Part shown: positions 23,931 through 35,793 of the stretch, one piece after another | How positions within the stretch are numbered: position 1 is the stretch's first letter | Layout of the letters: each line of letters opens with the position of its first letter | From: Scenedesmus sp. ARA3 | Taxonomy: Eukaryota; Chlorophyta; Chlorophyceae; Sphaeropleales; Scenedesmaceae | DNA length: 64,000 nt | Assembly: GCA_004335835.1 (NCBI GenBank) | Contig: RWJK01001595.1 | Span: 18,964-82,963, forward strand | Direction of reading: 5' to 3' | Position numbers and translations under genes: made by a program | The notes under the pieces: generated by a model | Database searches by the model: none | Told to the model about the DNA's origin: nothing | Seen by the model: the letters and a program-made list of their open reading frames with translations, nothing else

Positions 23931-24653
23931 TCAGCAGATCACACAGCATGCTCCCTTCTTCTCCGGCTCCACAAGCAGCTCCTCATCATCATGTTCGCTT
24001 GCAGGACAAACATTGAACAGACAGGCGCAAGCCAAGAGAGGCAGCAGGTGCACGCTGCGTGAGCACAGGTAACGTTTCAAAACAGCATGCAATGCTGCAG
24101 TACAAGGCAGAGCAATGGTCAATGTTGCAGGATGATCTTACTTGGGCAAGGTGCATGGACGCGCATGCAAATGGGTCAGCTGTGCACAGCGACAGATGCG
24201 CAGCGTACCACAGCACGGCCGCTGCCGTGGGACAGCAGCAGGATCAAAGCAATGCTGGGCCGTACTCAGTCAAAGGCAGCATGCAGGCAATCATACAGCA
24301 GAGCAATTTGCTGAGGATGCTTGCAGAGGTCAATGCTGCAGCCTGCGTGCTCACCTCGGCGTGAACTCGCGCACAGTGTGCAGCTCTTTGCCTGAAAAGT
24401 CATGCCAGCTGACTGACCGCTTCAGCTTGAGCTCCGCGCTATCTGCTGACTTGAGAATGGACTTGCCAGACTTCGTCCTTGCGATGGCAGGCACCTCCCC
24501 TAGCTCATCCTCTGCGGAGTCTTCCACTTCCGGGCTGGGCAGGTGGCCATTTGCTGCTTTCTGCTGCTGCTCCTCCGCAAGCACTACCTGCTGCTTGTCT
24601 GAGGGACTGTCGGGCACTGGTGACTCCATCAATACAACTAACGTGTCGGGCAT
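23931..24653 (-). CDS. Small acidic protein with SVSWHDF-type motif and C-terminal CVIC
   Basis: Exons 24653-24355 and 23997-23931 join in phase (AG plus C) to 121 residues. The first half is acidic and disordered. A basic, compact core follows: KSILK, then KRSVSWHDFSGKEL and VREFTPS. The chain ends EPEKKGACCVIC. Inferred: the core plus Cys-rich end recalls small plant proteins of unknown function with an RVQW-x-D...G...V-x-EFEPS core and a C-terminal CSCxxM tail. CVIC fits a CaaX-type prenylation box, and the Cys before it could be palmitoylated, so the protein may sit on a membrane. A K-S-V-S-W string also resembles PP1-docking RVxF motifs. It has no operon-like partner; the next gene upstream is on the same strand. 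Confidence 0.68.
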
Positions 24654-25460
24654 TTAGGCTAACAGGGCCTGTAGCATAAACATAGCAACTAGAGAGGCTC
24701 GCCCGGTGGGCAGGGTCACTTTGCAGGTCAATGCAGTGTGCTGAGCTTCGACAGGATTGGCCAATGTACAATTCCGGATACAAGTGGGCCAGGAACAAAC
24801 AAGCCGTACGACGATGGGGTGAGAGTTAGTGAAGAGCTCCCTCCCTACAATTGGTGTTTTTGACGATGCAGGGACTTGTGCGCTGAGTGCCTTGTTGGTT
24901 GTAAGTATGCTTGTTTCGACGGCTATAGCTGCGAGCGATCGCACATGTGCAGCTTGTCACCTCGTGGGTTGGCTCTCTGACTTCCTCGTCGCCGATCACA
25001 GCACATTCAGCACAGAGTTGATCTGATCCTGCCAGTAGTTTTGTGTCTGGAGCTGTTGCTGCGCCAATGAGCTTCCGTGCAAGGCTGACATCAACCAGAA
25101 GATTCACGTGACTGTGCACCAACGCTGAATGCGTTTTTACAACAGCTTAAGGTGGCCATATGCCTATTGGCCAACAATAAGTGCTTCTGGTGAGCCGTCC
25201 AAGTGCATGCGGCAGTGCTTTTGGCCTCCTGCTCTGCTGAGCTGTACTATTTCCCTGCAGTCAACATGAATGCCACGACACGCAGTAAGTGATTGATGTG
25301 ATCATAGATGGTAAATCCCGATTGGCTATGTCCTCGTCTGCCATGCAACACCTGATCATCATCAGGCCCGTGCAACTGACCATACGCCAGCAACCCACCC
25401 ACACACAGCACGTGCACATGCTTGACACAGCATAGTGGTGAGGCTGCTCCATCACAGCAC

Positions 25461-25490
25461 CAACATGCATCAACATGCATCAACATGCAT
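25461..25490. repeat. Three tandem copies of CAACATGCAT
   Basis: The decamer occurs three times without a mismatch. ATGCAT is palindromic. It lies in the presumed 3' untranslated region of the ANKRD13-like gene; its role is unknown. Confidence 0.8.
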
Positions 25491-25779
25491 CAACAGCAGC
25501 TGGAAAGGCCTGATGCAGCATTGCAACACCTGTGCTCACCAGCCTGCCAGCTTCACGTCAGCAAGATGCAGGAAAAAAGCGAAGCAGCCACTGCAACATT
25601 ACACCGTGTTGGTATCCCTCCCCGTGGAGCACTGCTCCAGACTGGTGGTAAACCGGGCCAAGTGGCCACCCAACTCCTTGGCAACGAGGCACAGTTGTAT
25701 TACTGTACAGTTCACATATGCATACGCAGCAGGCAACCCGCTGCAGCACGCCTCAAAAGCTTGTTCTGGTTCAACCAAA

Positions 25780-25806
25780 AGCTCACCACTTGCTGCTCTC
25801 CTGCAG
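25780..25806 (-). repeat. Copy of the 3' end of the ANKRD13-like coding sequence
   Basis: GCTCACCACTTGCTGCTCTC and its flanking bases are shared with 25914-25938, which encode the last residues (ESSKW, stop) of the ANKRD13-like protein. The copy lies 133 bp downstream in the transcript. Here it is preceded by CTGCAG, so on paper it could be a small last exon. Confidence 0.75.
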
Positions 25807-25915
25807 CTGTTGCATCATCGGCTGCAGCACTGGCTGCAGCTGCAGCGCTCGTTGCAGCTGTGCACAGCAGTCAACTTGATGCAGCACACCCCAACAACCA
25901 ACAACCAGAAGCAGC

Positions 25916-28900
25916 TCACCACTTGCTGCTCTCCTGCATGTCAGCATCCAGCCCGCTGCCAAACAGCCCCTTCTGCGCCTTCTGCTTGCGCTTGGCCTTG
26001 CTGCTGCTGCTGCTGCTGCCGCCGCCGCCGCCAGCGCTGCCACCCTCCCGCTCATCCCGCAGCCGTTCAAACTCCCGTTGAAGCTCCTCATCCCTTCCCG
26101 CCAAAAAGTCCTCCTCGTCCTCGTCTCCACCAAACATACCGAGCATATCCTCCTCCCCCTCATCCCCACCATAGAAGCAGCTGCCGCCGCCGCTGCTGCC
26201 GCCCCTGCTGCTGCCCCTGCCTGGCCCCATGCCCATCATGTTTGCTGCTGCTTTGTCCATCACCTCGCTGAGGAGCCGCCGCTTGTAGCTTTCAGGAACG
26301 TCGAAGAACTCGGGGGCGGGCGGCGGCGTGGCACTGCCTGGCAGCAGCGGGTGGAAGGCCTTGAAGCTGACCAGCACGTACACAGTCAGCAGCAGCGGCA
26401 CCTGCAGCGACATGCAGCAGCAGCAGCAGCAGCAGCAGTAGTGCAGAACACAGTTGTTTGTGAGTTGGCGGCTTATGCCATGTGCTTGCAGGACAGTGCG
26501 TTCTACAGCCAGGTGACTGCCAGGATAGCGTCTGGCTGTTGGCTTCACCATGCAGCGACTGAGATGCCACGCGCAGCATGACAATGCCATGCACAAAGCC
26601 ATCTCTGAACACATCAGTCACTGCCAGCAGCTGAAGCGTCATGATTCAGGCAGGTGAAGTTCTCACCTGGAGCTTCACTGGGAACATGTCCATCTGGCTG
26701 TACTTCGCCAGGAACTTCCCAACCTTGGCCATGTGCTTATTCGCAGTGCCAATCACATCCAGCAGCGGCAGCAGCTGGGCCAGCTGCATCGGAAAGTCCT
26801 GAGCCATCCAGCAGCGCGCACGAAGCAGCCTGCCGCCACCAGCCGCAGCTCCATCTGCCTCACCGCTGCTGCTGCTGCCTTTCTTGCTGGCGGCTTTCTT
26901 ATCCTTTTTGGTGCTGCTGCTGCTACTGCTGCTGGGTTCGTTCCACATCAGCGCTTCAAAGTCTGCGTCGCTGCCTAAGCCCATGCTGTCGTCTGCTGCG
27001 CTGCTGCTGCCGCCGTATGTCAAGCTGCCTTTCTCGTCATAGCCGGCATGGCTGCCTTTGTCCCTGCTTCTGTGCTTGCTGCCGTTGCTGCTGCCGCCTG
27101 GGCCCATGGAGGAGGGGTTGAGCGGGTCGATGAGCGTCTCAGTGACCTCATCTGCCTCATACTCTGGCAGCAGCAGCAGCAGCAGCAGCAGTGGTGGTGG
27201 CAGTGGTGTGTGTGGGTGGGGGGTGGGTGGGGGGGGGCCAAGCAGAAACAGGTAGGCTGCCTACAGTCACCAGCTTTGTCTAAGAGCATGAGTTCTGTTG
27301 CTGCGTGATGACGCTTTCTGGTGCTGCACAAGGCTGCAGCAGCTAACCAAAACAAACATGAGCGCAAGCAGCAAGCAATCACGGGCCTCAGGCACAGACG
27401 CAGCACTACAGCGCTGATTGCGCATTGACCTGAGAACAGCAGTGGCCTGGCGCTGGCTGCCGCACCTGCTGCCAGGTAGTCGTCGAAGCTGGCGCCCTTG
27501 GGCAGCCGCAGCCGCGCCTTGCTGGTGCTCACCGCCAGCAGCTGCAGCAACAACGTAGCAGCAGCAGAGCCACAAGGCGTATCAGCAACATTCAAACCAG
27601 GCACGTGACGGAAAACGCACAGCGCCTGAAGCACCCCCAGCAGCCAAGCACGTCGCTGCACCTTGCCTGCCGCATGCACTACTCATTGCCAGTGGCCGCA
27701 CCTTGCCTGCTGCCTCGTACACTGCGCACTTCCAGCCCTCCACCTTCTCAGTGAGTGCGCCGCCCAGCCAGCCGCGCACGGGCGTGAACTTGAACTGGCG
27801 CGGCTTCATGCGCAGCTTGTCCACGTCACTGAGGGCAGCAGCAGCAGCAGCAGCAGCAGCGGCAGCAGCAAATGTTAGACATATGCGCGCCAGCATCGGC
27901 TGTGAGGTCACACTGAAGCGTTGTAGGTGGCTTATCCCTTCTGTGCGGCAGAGCGGTTACCATACAATGCACACGCAGCCGTGCCATGCCTCGGGCCGCG
28001 CCCCACTCACCGCTCCCTGCCAGCTCCTGCTGCACCGCCACGCTCACCACTCTAGACAACTTGAGTAACACCTAAACCACAGTAGTGCATCACACATATT
28101 AACAATTATAACATGTTACAAAGTCATGATTCCGAACACTCACCGCTCCATGGCTGCAGCCAGCTCCGCCTCCAGCTCCTGCTCCTCAGCGCGGCCCTCC
28201 AGCTTGAGTGCCTTCTTGTCAGCAGACAGGTCCACCCAGCTGGTCTTGCCATGGTTCAGGAACAGCAGACGAGGCCCGCCACCAGGCGCAGCAGCAGCAG
28301 CAGCGGAGGTGGCGCTGCTGATGCCGGCACCGTTGCTGGTGGATGCTGCTGGTTCTTGCTGCTGCTGCGAGTGTTGTTGCTGCTCCTCTACATCATGAAA
28401 CTCTTCCTCTTCTCTGCTTGTTCTCGATTCACTGCTACTGCTGCTACTATCTGGTTTGCTTACTTGCTGGCTACTTCCGTCGCCATGCCCGCTGCTTGCT
28501 GCAACACCATCCCCAGCATCTGCCTGCTGCTCACTGCTGCTGCTGCTGCTATCATTACCCCCTGCTTCTCCTGCTGCTTCTGCTTCTGCTGCTGCTGCCT
28601 CCTCGGCTGCCTCTGCGGCATCCCCAGCTGCCAGCTTCTGCTGCCACTGCTCCGCCCGCTGCTGCCTCGCCCTCTCCTTTGCCTCTGCAGCAGCACTCGC
28701 AGCAGCCACTGCTGCTGCCGCTGCCTCTGCTGCTGCTGCCACGCCTGCCGGGGAGCCGTCTACCACCAAACTGAAATGCCCGCGCTTCCATTCCGGCATG
28801 ATGTTCTTGGTGTCTATACCCATCAGAGAGCCGTCAACGCGCAGGCGGTCCCCCACTTTCCAGATGGTGTAGGTGTCGTGTGGCGCGTAGCGGCGCAGCA

Positions 28901-30397
28901 GCATACCTAGGCCTGGCAGCGAGCTTCCTATCTGCCACTTGAGCTGCAGGCATGGAAACACGTGGCGCAGTGGAGTGACAAGTCAGACAAGTGCCAGCAG
29001 TGTTGCATGGGCACAAGGGCCTGTGAGCTTGTGTGAAGTGTGGTCAACCATCACGACACTGGTACAGCTAATAGTGCGTATTGCAGCGCAGCATTAACCT
29101 GCAGCAAGTTGTCAGGCATGTTGCGCATAGCATCCTGCAGCCTCTTACTAAGAGCTACTAGCTGCAGGCACTGGCTGGCAGCTAATGTTACAAATATCTG
29201 ATCTTACGCAGCGCCTCACCTGCAGCGAGTAGTCAGGCATGCTGCGCATGGTGTCCAGCAGCTGCGCCCGCTTGGCCTTCATCTCGCCCTTCACCTCAGC
29301 CAGCAGCGCGCGCTGCAGCAGCCGTGCAGCAGCCATGCTGCGGCATGCGCAGGCCTCATCCAAGGGTGTCCAGCCCCTGCTACTGCGACTAGAAGGGGAG
29401 AGACCGGCATCCAGAAGGGCTTGCACTGCCTCTGTGTTGCCGCGCAGGGCGGCGATGTGCAGGGGCTGCAAGAAAATGGCACAGGTAGGCGCAAATGAAA
29501 GAAGTGCGGCATGGGGGGATGATTGAGTGTGGTCTGGGGCCTCTGCTACAATGGATTGGCGTGGTTTGTGTGTACCAGGTGATGGTGGCGTCACAATGCA
29601 TGACCAGCACCTGGACAGAGGGCATGTGTGAAGTACTACAACGCGATGGTCTGAGCTCCTGCCGCGGCTGCACTGCTGACGTTGCTGTTTCTGTGATTCA
29701 AGAGATGATCATGTGTGTTTTGTTGCAGTTTAAAGCGCTGTGCCAGTCACACTTGGGGTGTGTGCTGCTGTGGCCAACAAAGCAGCAACAGGCGGGACAC
29801 AGTGTGCCAGTTCACTGCGGCAACGCATATGCTGCTGCCCAACTGCCCAACAGGTGCTGCTGCAGAAATAATAGCAGCTGAAGCTGCGTCCAGCTGTTGT
29901 GTTGTAGCTGCGGCGTGCTGCAAGCTGACTGCTACTGCTGTGCTCACGTTGTTTCCATGCAAGTCCAGCAGGCTGCGCTGCTCTGGCGCTGTGTCCTGCA
30001 ACAGGGCTGTCAGCTTGGCTACATCGTTTTCAAAGGCAGCCCTGCAATCAAACAACAAACCAGTTATGACCAATTGCATGCTGAGTGGTTGAGTTGGTAA
30101 GCTAGTAAGGCAGGCATGTGCAGCAGCAGTGCGGCTTTGCCAGGTCCCTTATCTTAAGCTGTGCAACGCTGTCAGCGAGTGCATGGCCACACTGATCTCT
30201 CACCTGTGAAGGCTGTAGCTAGCTCCTGTGCCTGCAGGGCAGCACATAGCAGCAGCTTCACATCGTGGGTGTGAGTGTGGGAGTGTGAGAGCAGCACCCA
30301 CGCACATCCAGTACACCCTACCAACCAACGCTTCTCATGCCGCACCTGGGTCGCAATACTCATCGTCTGCATCGTAGAATACTTCTTCTTCGTTCAT
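25916..30397 (-). CDS. ANKRD13: ANKRD13-like ankyrin repeat/GPCR-chaperone domain protein
   Basis: Ten exons (30397-30346, 30231-30204, 30041-29948, 29465-29220, 28943-28144, 28051-28007, 27828-27702, 27541-27466, 27163-26667, 26401-25916) give 816 residues. After an acidic start come two ankyrin repeats (SLHRAAFENDVAKLTALLQ; PLHIAALRGNTEAVQALL), then the GPCR-chaperone domain typical of ANKRD13: LKWQIGSSLPGL, DTYTIWKVGDRLRVDGSL, EKVEGWKCAVYE, MDMFPVKLQVPLL. Low-complexity Ser/Ala/Gln segments are inserted. Known: animal ANKRD13 proteins bind ubiquitinated membrane receptors and steer endocytosis. The acidic C-terminus (RDEELQRE) could hold a ubiquitin-binding helix, but I do not see a clear one. 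Exon 6 is the weakest part: its donor must be GTGGGG to keep phase. Two exon ends are duplicated in or near the gene. Confidence 0.85.
29097..29146 (-). repeat. Decayed copy of the 3' end of ANKRD13-like exon 4 with donor
   Basis: This segment copies the exon 4 end at 29218-29265 (Arg-Ser-Met-Pro-Asp region) 121 bp downstream in the transcript. The GT is kept, but the donor has changed from GTGAGG to GTTAAT, so it is probably weak. Confidence 0.78.
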
Positions 30398-31331
30398 GAG
30401 TCCCTCTGGGTAACTGCAGCTAGTGGGACCAAACCGGCTTACACGCCTATTAGTTTCTCGGCAACGTGGTTGTGCTCAGCGCCCCGATTGATCTGTGGAT
30501 CCCCAGACACGTTCACTTGGCACATCAAATGCACGCAATTGACGTCGGGGTCCATGCACATGCGCGAGGATTACACACCTAGGTGTTTGGTGGGAGGATG
30601 GTAGAAGGGTGCACTTAGCAGTGACGTGCCTGCCTGCCAGGAATGCGCCCCAACCTCCCCAAGGCAGCACAGCGCTGCATTTTGCAGCACGAGCAGCTGT
30701 GGCAGTTACCACAAGGGTTGTGCAATGAGCACAGATCAGTCTGTGTTGCTTGATCCTCGCTTCACACCACCACGCATCTGGCTGGCTGGTCTTCTGCAGG
30801 AAGTTGTTGGCTGCAGCAAATGCACGTAACACCAGCCATCTCAAACCACCACAGCTTTAATGCTAAAGGTCCTACTAGTTACTGCAATTTGATGCCATGA
30901 TGTGATGCATCCAGGGTACTGAATTCGAGAGCCCTCAGGACTCCTCAGCGTGCTCAGCATGCCATGCAGGGCATGGAACCCGCCACCACAGATGGGACCA
31001 CAGCTCAGCGGCAAGTTGCCTGATGCATGCAGTGCAGCAGCCACCAAGCATGATGCAGCATCCTGAACCAACTGTATGTGGACAGATGGTGTATGACATC
31101 AAGTGCACATGCCAGCCTGGCATTAGCTTAGCCAATCCCAGCCAAGTGTGATGTGCTTCAGGGTGGCGCATCATTGAGGCTGTGCGCCCCTCAGAGCCCC
31201 AAGGTCTGTGCCTCTCTGCCGTTGCTGCTGCCACTGCTGCTGCTGCTGCAGTTGCTGCTGTAGACCAGCCAGCTGTTGGCAAGTAGGCGTTGCATACTGT
31301 ACCGCTGAAATGGCAGCTGCAGGCGCATGTG
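30398..31331. other. Intergenic, 3' region of the aldo/keto reductase gene
   Basis: Between the ANKRD13-like start and the stop of the aldo/keto reductase, both on the reverse strand. TTACA at 30571-30575 is a possible reverse TGTAA signal, though 760 bases from the stop. No gene is supported here. Confidence 0.4.
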
Positions 31332-31429
31332 TCACTCTGCGCCGCCCTCGTCCTCGTCCCACAGGTCCCGCAGCGTCTTGTAGGGGCCGCGTGCGTTCAG
31401 CCACATGACGCCCGACACCATGCGTTGCT

Positions 31430-31466
<37 letters not shown>

Positions 31467-34400
31467 TATCAGTGACAACAGAGCCGTTGACACCAGCCGA
31501 AAGAAGGGCAGTTGCCTTCCTCGGCAGCAGGCCGTTAGACATGACTCCACAAGCACCAGCATTGCATGTACCCTGCAAGACTGGGCTACATACAGACCTT
31601 GAGGCAGCAGATAAACACACATATCTTACAACAGAACCTTATCTGTCCTGCAAGCAGCAGTGCAAGGACTGAGGTACATTCACACCTTGAAACGGCATAT
31701 GTACATATTCGTACATCCCTCTTTACATCTGGTATACAGGCACCACATTTGTCCTGCAAGCAGCAGTCGGCTCACCCTGTAGGGCAGGCTGCTAAGTGCC
31801 TGCTGGTCTTCCGGTGTCAGCTGCCAGTCCAACACATCAAAGTTGGACGCGATGCGGCCAGGGTTGGCAGACTTGGGCAGCACACTGGTGCCACGCTGCA
31901 GCGCCCAGCGGATCAGCACCTGCGCTCAAGCACGGAGAAATGACAACGCACACGAGGCTGCACTTTGACCAGCAGGGCAACACCACTGAACAGCGCTGCT
32001 TGCAGTTGGTGGCTGGAACTTCCTGGAATGAGCTACTCGATGTCAGGAAAGTGACAAGGCATATGGATGTGATGGTGACCGCCATGGCAGGGCCTGCCAT
32101 TACTCCCGCCACAACGCAGCGGCTGCCGATGCATCATGTAGCACAGCATAGATAGATAGAAGACTTCGACGCCCATTTCGATCGAGTGTGCTCAGGATGC
32201 TTACTCGCTTACATGCCATATGCAAACTCTCTGTTAACAGCCTACCTGTGCCGGGCTCTTGCCGCACTGCTCCGCAATGCGCAGCAGCGCCGGCTCCTCC
32301 AGCAGCCTCCTTGCGTCATCGCCCCGCTGCATGATGGCTGCACTGTCTGGGCTGCCCAGTGGGCTGTATGCTGTCACGTGCAGGCCCTGGGCGGCTGCCC
32401 AGCTGAGCAGGGCGCTGTTGGGCCAGTACGGGTGCGCCTCGATCTGGGCGGTGGGGGCAGTGCGGGAAGGCTGGTCAATGAATTGCGCCAGGCAGTATAC
32501 TTGAGTGCATGTGTGGTCTATGTGCTGCCTGAGATGTGCTGCTGATCACAAAAGTAATGGGACTTGGGGTGTTGCGTATGCATTTGGCATATCGCAACTC
32601 CTGCCAGCCTACATCCACGCGCACCTGCAGCACCGCCGGGCGTATTTTGAGCTGTGGGCTGTCCAGCAGCTGCTGCAGCTTGGCCCTGCTGAAGTTGCTG
32701 ACACCGATGCTGCGGGTGAGGCCAGCTTCCACACACGCCTCCATTGCCGCCCAGGTCTCGCCAGTGCTGGGTGTCAGCACGGGGCCGCTGCAGCCTGTGA
32801 CTGGCCAGTGGATGAGGAAGAGGTCTAGGTAGCTCAGCTGCAAAAGAGAGCAGCGGCAGCATGGCAAGCAGCGGAAACAAACTGATGCCAGAGCAGTGTG
32901 TGCTGGTGCTTGCAGCGTTGTGCATCCTGTTACCGTAACGTGTCATCCGCGCTGTTGTGCTGCGCTACATTGCGCCAATGCAGTGGGCTAACACGGTATA
33001 CCAAACACAGTATACAGCTACGTAGCTGTGTATAAGTGCAGGGGCAGTTGCTAAGCTGTGGCTGCCTTTCAGGATGCGAGGACTTGTAGCTTGTAATACA
33101 ACTTGGTTTGTCTGTAACAGCTCACCCCCAGGTCCTGCAGTGTCTTGTTCAGCGCGGGCTGCACATCCTTGGCCGCGTGGCTGCTGTTCCACAGCTTGCC
33201 CGTGATGAACAGCTGCTGCCTGTTCACCGCACCCTCAGACAGCAGCTCAGCCAGAGCAGCACCAACCTGCAGGCGGGCAGGGTGGCGGGGAGGAGGGCAG
33301 GCAGGCAGGCAAGCGTTGCTGTAGGCTGCACAAACTTTGAAGAGCATGCCACGGCTGCAACCCGGGTCGAGGCAAAACCTTCGGTCAATTCAACCACGAT
33401 TGACACCCCCGTTGATTCAACCTCATTGATTCAACACCTCACAAATTTCCGACGAAGAGCATGCCATGGCTGCATCCCTGTACATCTGCACTACACATAT
33501 GCATGCCTGTGCCCTAGTATTGGAAGCTGTGCAGTTTGATTTCTATTTCAACTCCGGCATTGTGGCACAGTCTGCAATGCCCTGCCAGGGAACAGCTATC
33601 CATTGCTGGGATGTAGGACCCCGTCTCACCTCCTGCTCATTGCCGTAGATGGCTGCGCAGTCGATGTGCCTGTAGCCGCAGCGCACCGCAGCCAGCACAG
33701 CAGCCCACACCTGGCCAGGCTCACTCTTCCAGGTGCCCAGCCCCAGCAGAGGCATTATAGCACCTGCAAAGGCGTGGTGTGGCCACATTGGTGCGTGTTG
33801 GGGGATAGACAGCAATGAAGCAACCAAGGAGAAGGATTAGATGTGATACATGCACAGGGATTGCTGTACGGTCACAAAACTGCATTTAACGCCTGCCACC
33901 TGCTCAGTAGCACCCCTCAGGCTGTTGCTAGCAAGCAAATGGATGAACCCGACAAACCAGCTGCGCAGGTATACGCCATAAAAACAGTGTAACACAGCGT
34001 GACGCCGTGTGTCTGGTGGCGCTCACCGCTGCTGAGCTGTGCAGTGGGCTGGGGCTTGTCCAAATTGGTGTAGCGGCCCAGCACCTGCTGCCGCAACGCG
34101 CGCTGGTCTGGCTGCGGCTCGTCCCACAGGTCCTCTAGTGTCTTGTAGGGGCCCTGCGGAAGGCAAGCATGCGCAGACACGCAAACTCAGGGCACGTGAT
34201 GGCATTGCTGCAGCAGTGCTAGTGCTTGACATTCAGATACAATGACACTCAGCTAGCAGCTGGTCCCACAGGTCCTCCAGCGTCTTGTAGGGGCCCTGCG
34301 GATGGCAGGCACGCATTTCAGAGCACGCGACGGCATCGCTGCAGCAGTGCTGCTGGCTCCTGACATTCCAACTAGTGTACAGTAGCCTGTTAAAGCTGGC

Positions 34401-35760
34401 AGCACACATATGATTAGCCGTGCAGTCCACTTGCCTTCTTGCCTGGGATCAGGGCACAACGGGCCCTCAGCAGCTGCACAAGCCTGCTCTGCAGTAACAG
34501 CACTCAGCTTGCACACACAGCATGCAAAACTATGTGCCGGGTGCCAATGTCCCACCTGCTCACTCAGCCAAAATGAGTACTTCCAGCAGCTTTGCCGCTG
34601 TGCTTGGCTTGCAAACCAGCTTGATGACAGCAAACATTCTATCAGATGTGCAGGGCCTTGCTGCTGCTTTGCCTGGGATAAGGGCACCACAGGACCACAG
34701 CAGCCAAGCGTGCTTTGTAATCGCATCAATCATGCTCAGCAAACCAATATCAAATAAGGGTGCCAGCTGTCCTGCCCCACCTGCTCACTGAGCCAGAAAG
34801 AGCCGTCCACCATCCTCTGGGGGGCCACCTCAGCCAGGCGGGACAGTGCTGCCATGTCAGCATCAGCCAGCGACCAGGACAGCACATCAAGGTTGGCCTG
34901 CAACAGCAGAGAGCGTAGCAGCGTGGCGGGTCACCCGGCAGGTTCCAGGTGTTGTGTTGGGTGCAGAAGGAACGTCTGTTGCAAGGGTCTGGTAAGCAAC
35001 CGCAGTCACTGCTAGCGAGCGACTGACTTGGTGGCAAATAAAATTTAGTCAAGCAAAGCACAGCTCCGGCTTTTCACAAGACGTGCCTGCTTTGAAGTAG
35101 TAATCAGTGCCTGCAGCAGGTGACGCGCACGATCACTTTCACTGCCAGCAATGCCTGACTCTTGCGCCATGCATGTCGCGAGTCATCAAGCGTGCAGCAT
35201 GGACGATAGTTGTGCGAAAGGTGTGCAGCCTTGCATTTAATGTGTAGGGGAAAAAACATCTGATATACTATACACCTTGCGCGATGCTACCCCACCTTGA
35301 TGCGCTCTGGGTTGACTGACTTGGGCAGCACACTGGTGCTGCGTTGCAGCGCCCAGCGGATCAACACCTGCGCAGCAGCAGCGCAGCAGTGCTGTATAAA
35401 ATCTGCTGTGGAGCCGAGTGTCACAGATGCCATAACCGGCGGCTGATGTCAGCACAAACAGCACCCACCTGCAGCAACAGGTGTCCGTGCTTGGACAGCT
35501 GACATGGCAGTCAACAGAACATGTATTGCGTGCAGATACAGCCTAGCAGCCGCTGCATGGCGGAGTCTCAGGAGTTCTTGTGAACCTTGCTGTGCAGGGC
35601 CTGATGTTGTTGATCCACAGCCATGCAATAACATCAGCTTTGACACACCTGCGCGCCGCTCTTGCCATGCCTGCGGGCCATCTCCCGCACCATCGGGTGC
35701 TGCATTAGCTGAGGCGCCTCTACAGCCGCAGCAGCACCATTGCTGCCTGCAGGAGCGTCA

Positions 35761-35793
<33 letters not shown>

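Larger units (their letters stand above)
24654..25915. other. Intergenic with short repeats and an exon-end copy
   Basis: Between two reverse-strand genes. It holds the 5' region of the CVIC gene, the probable 3' end of the ANKRD13-like gene (TTACA at 25599-25603, a reverse TGTAA), a threefold decamer at 25461-25490 and a copy of the last coding bases of the ANKRD13-like gene at 25780-25806. No other gene is seen. Confidence 0.45.
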
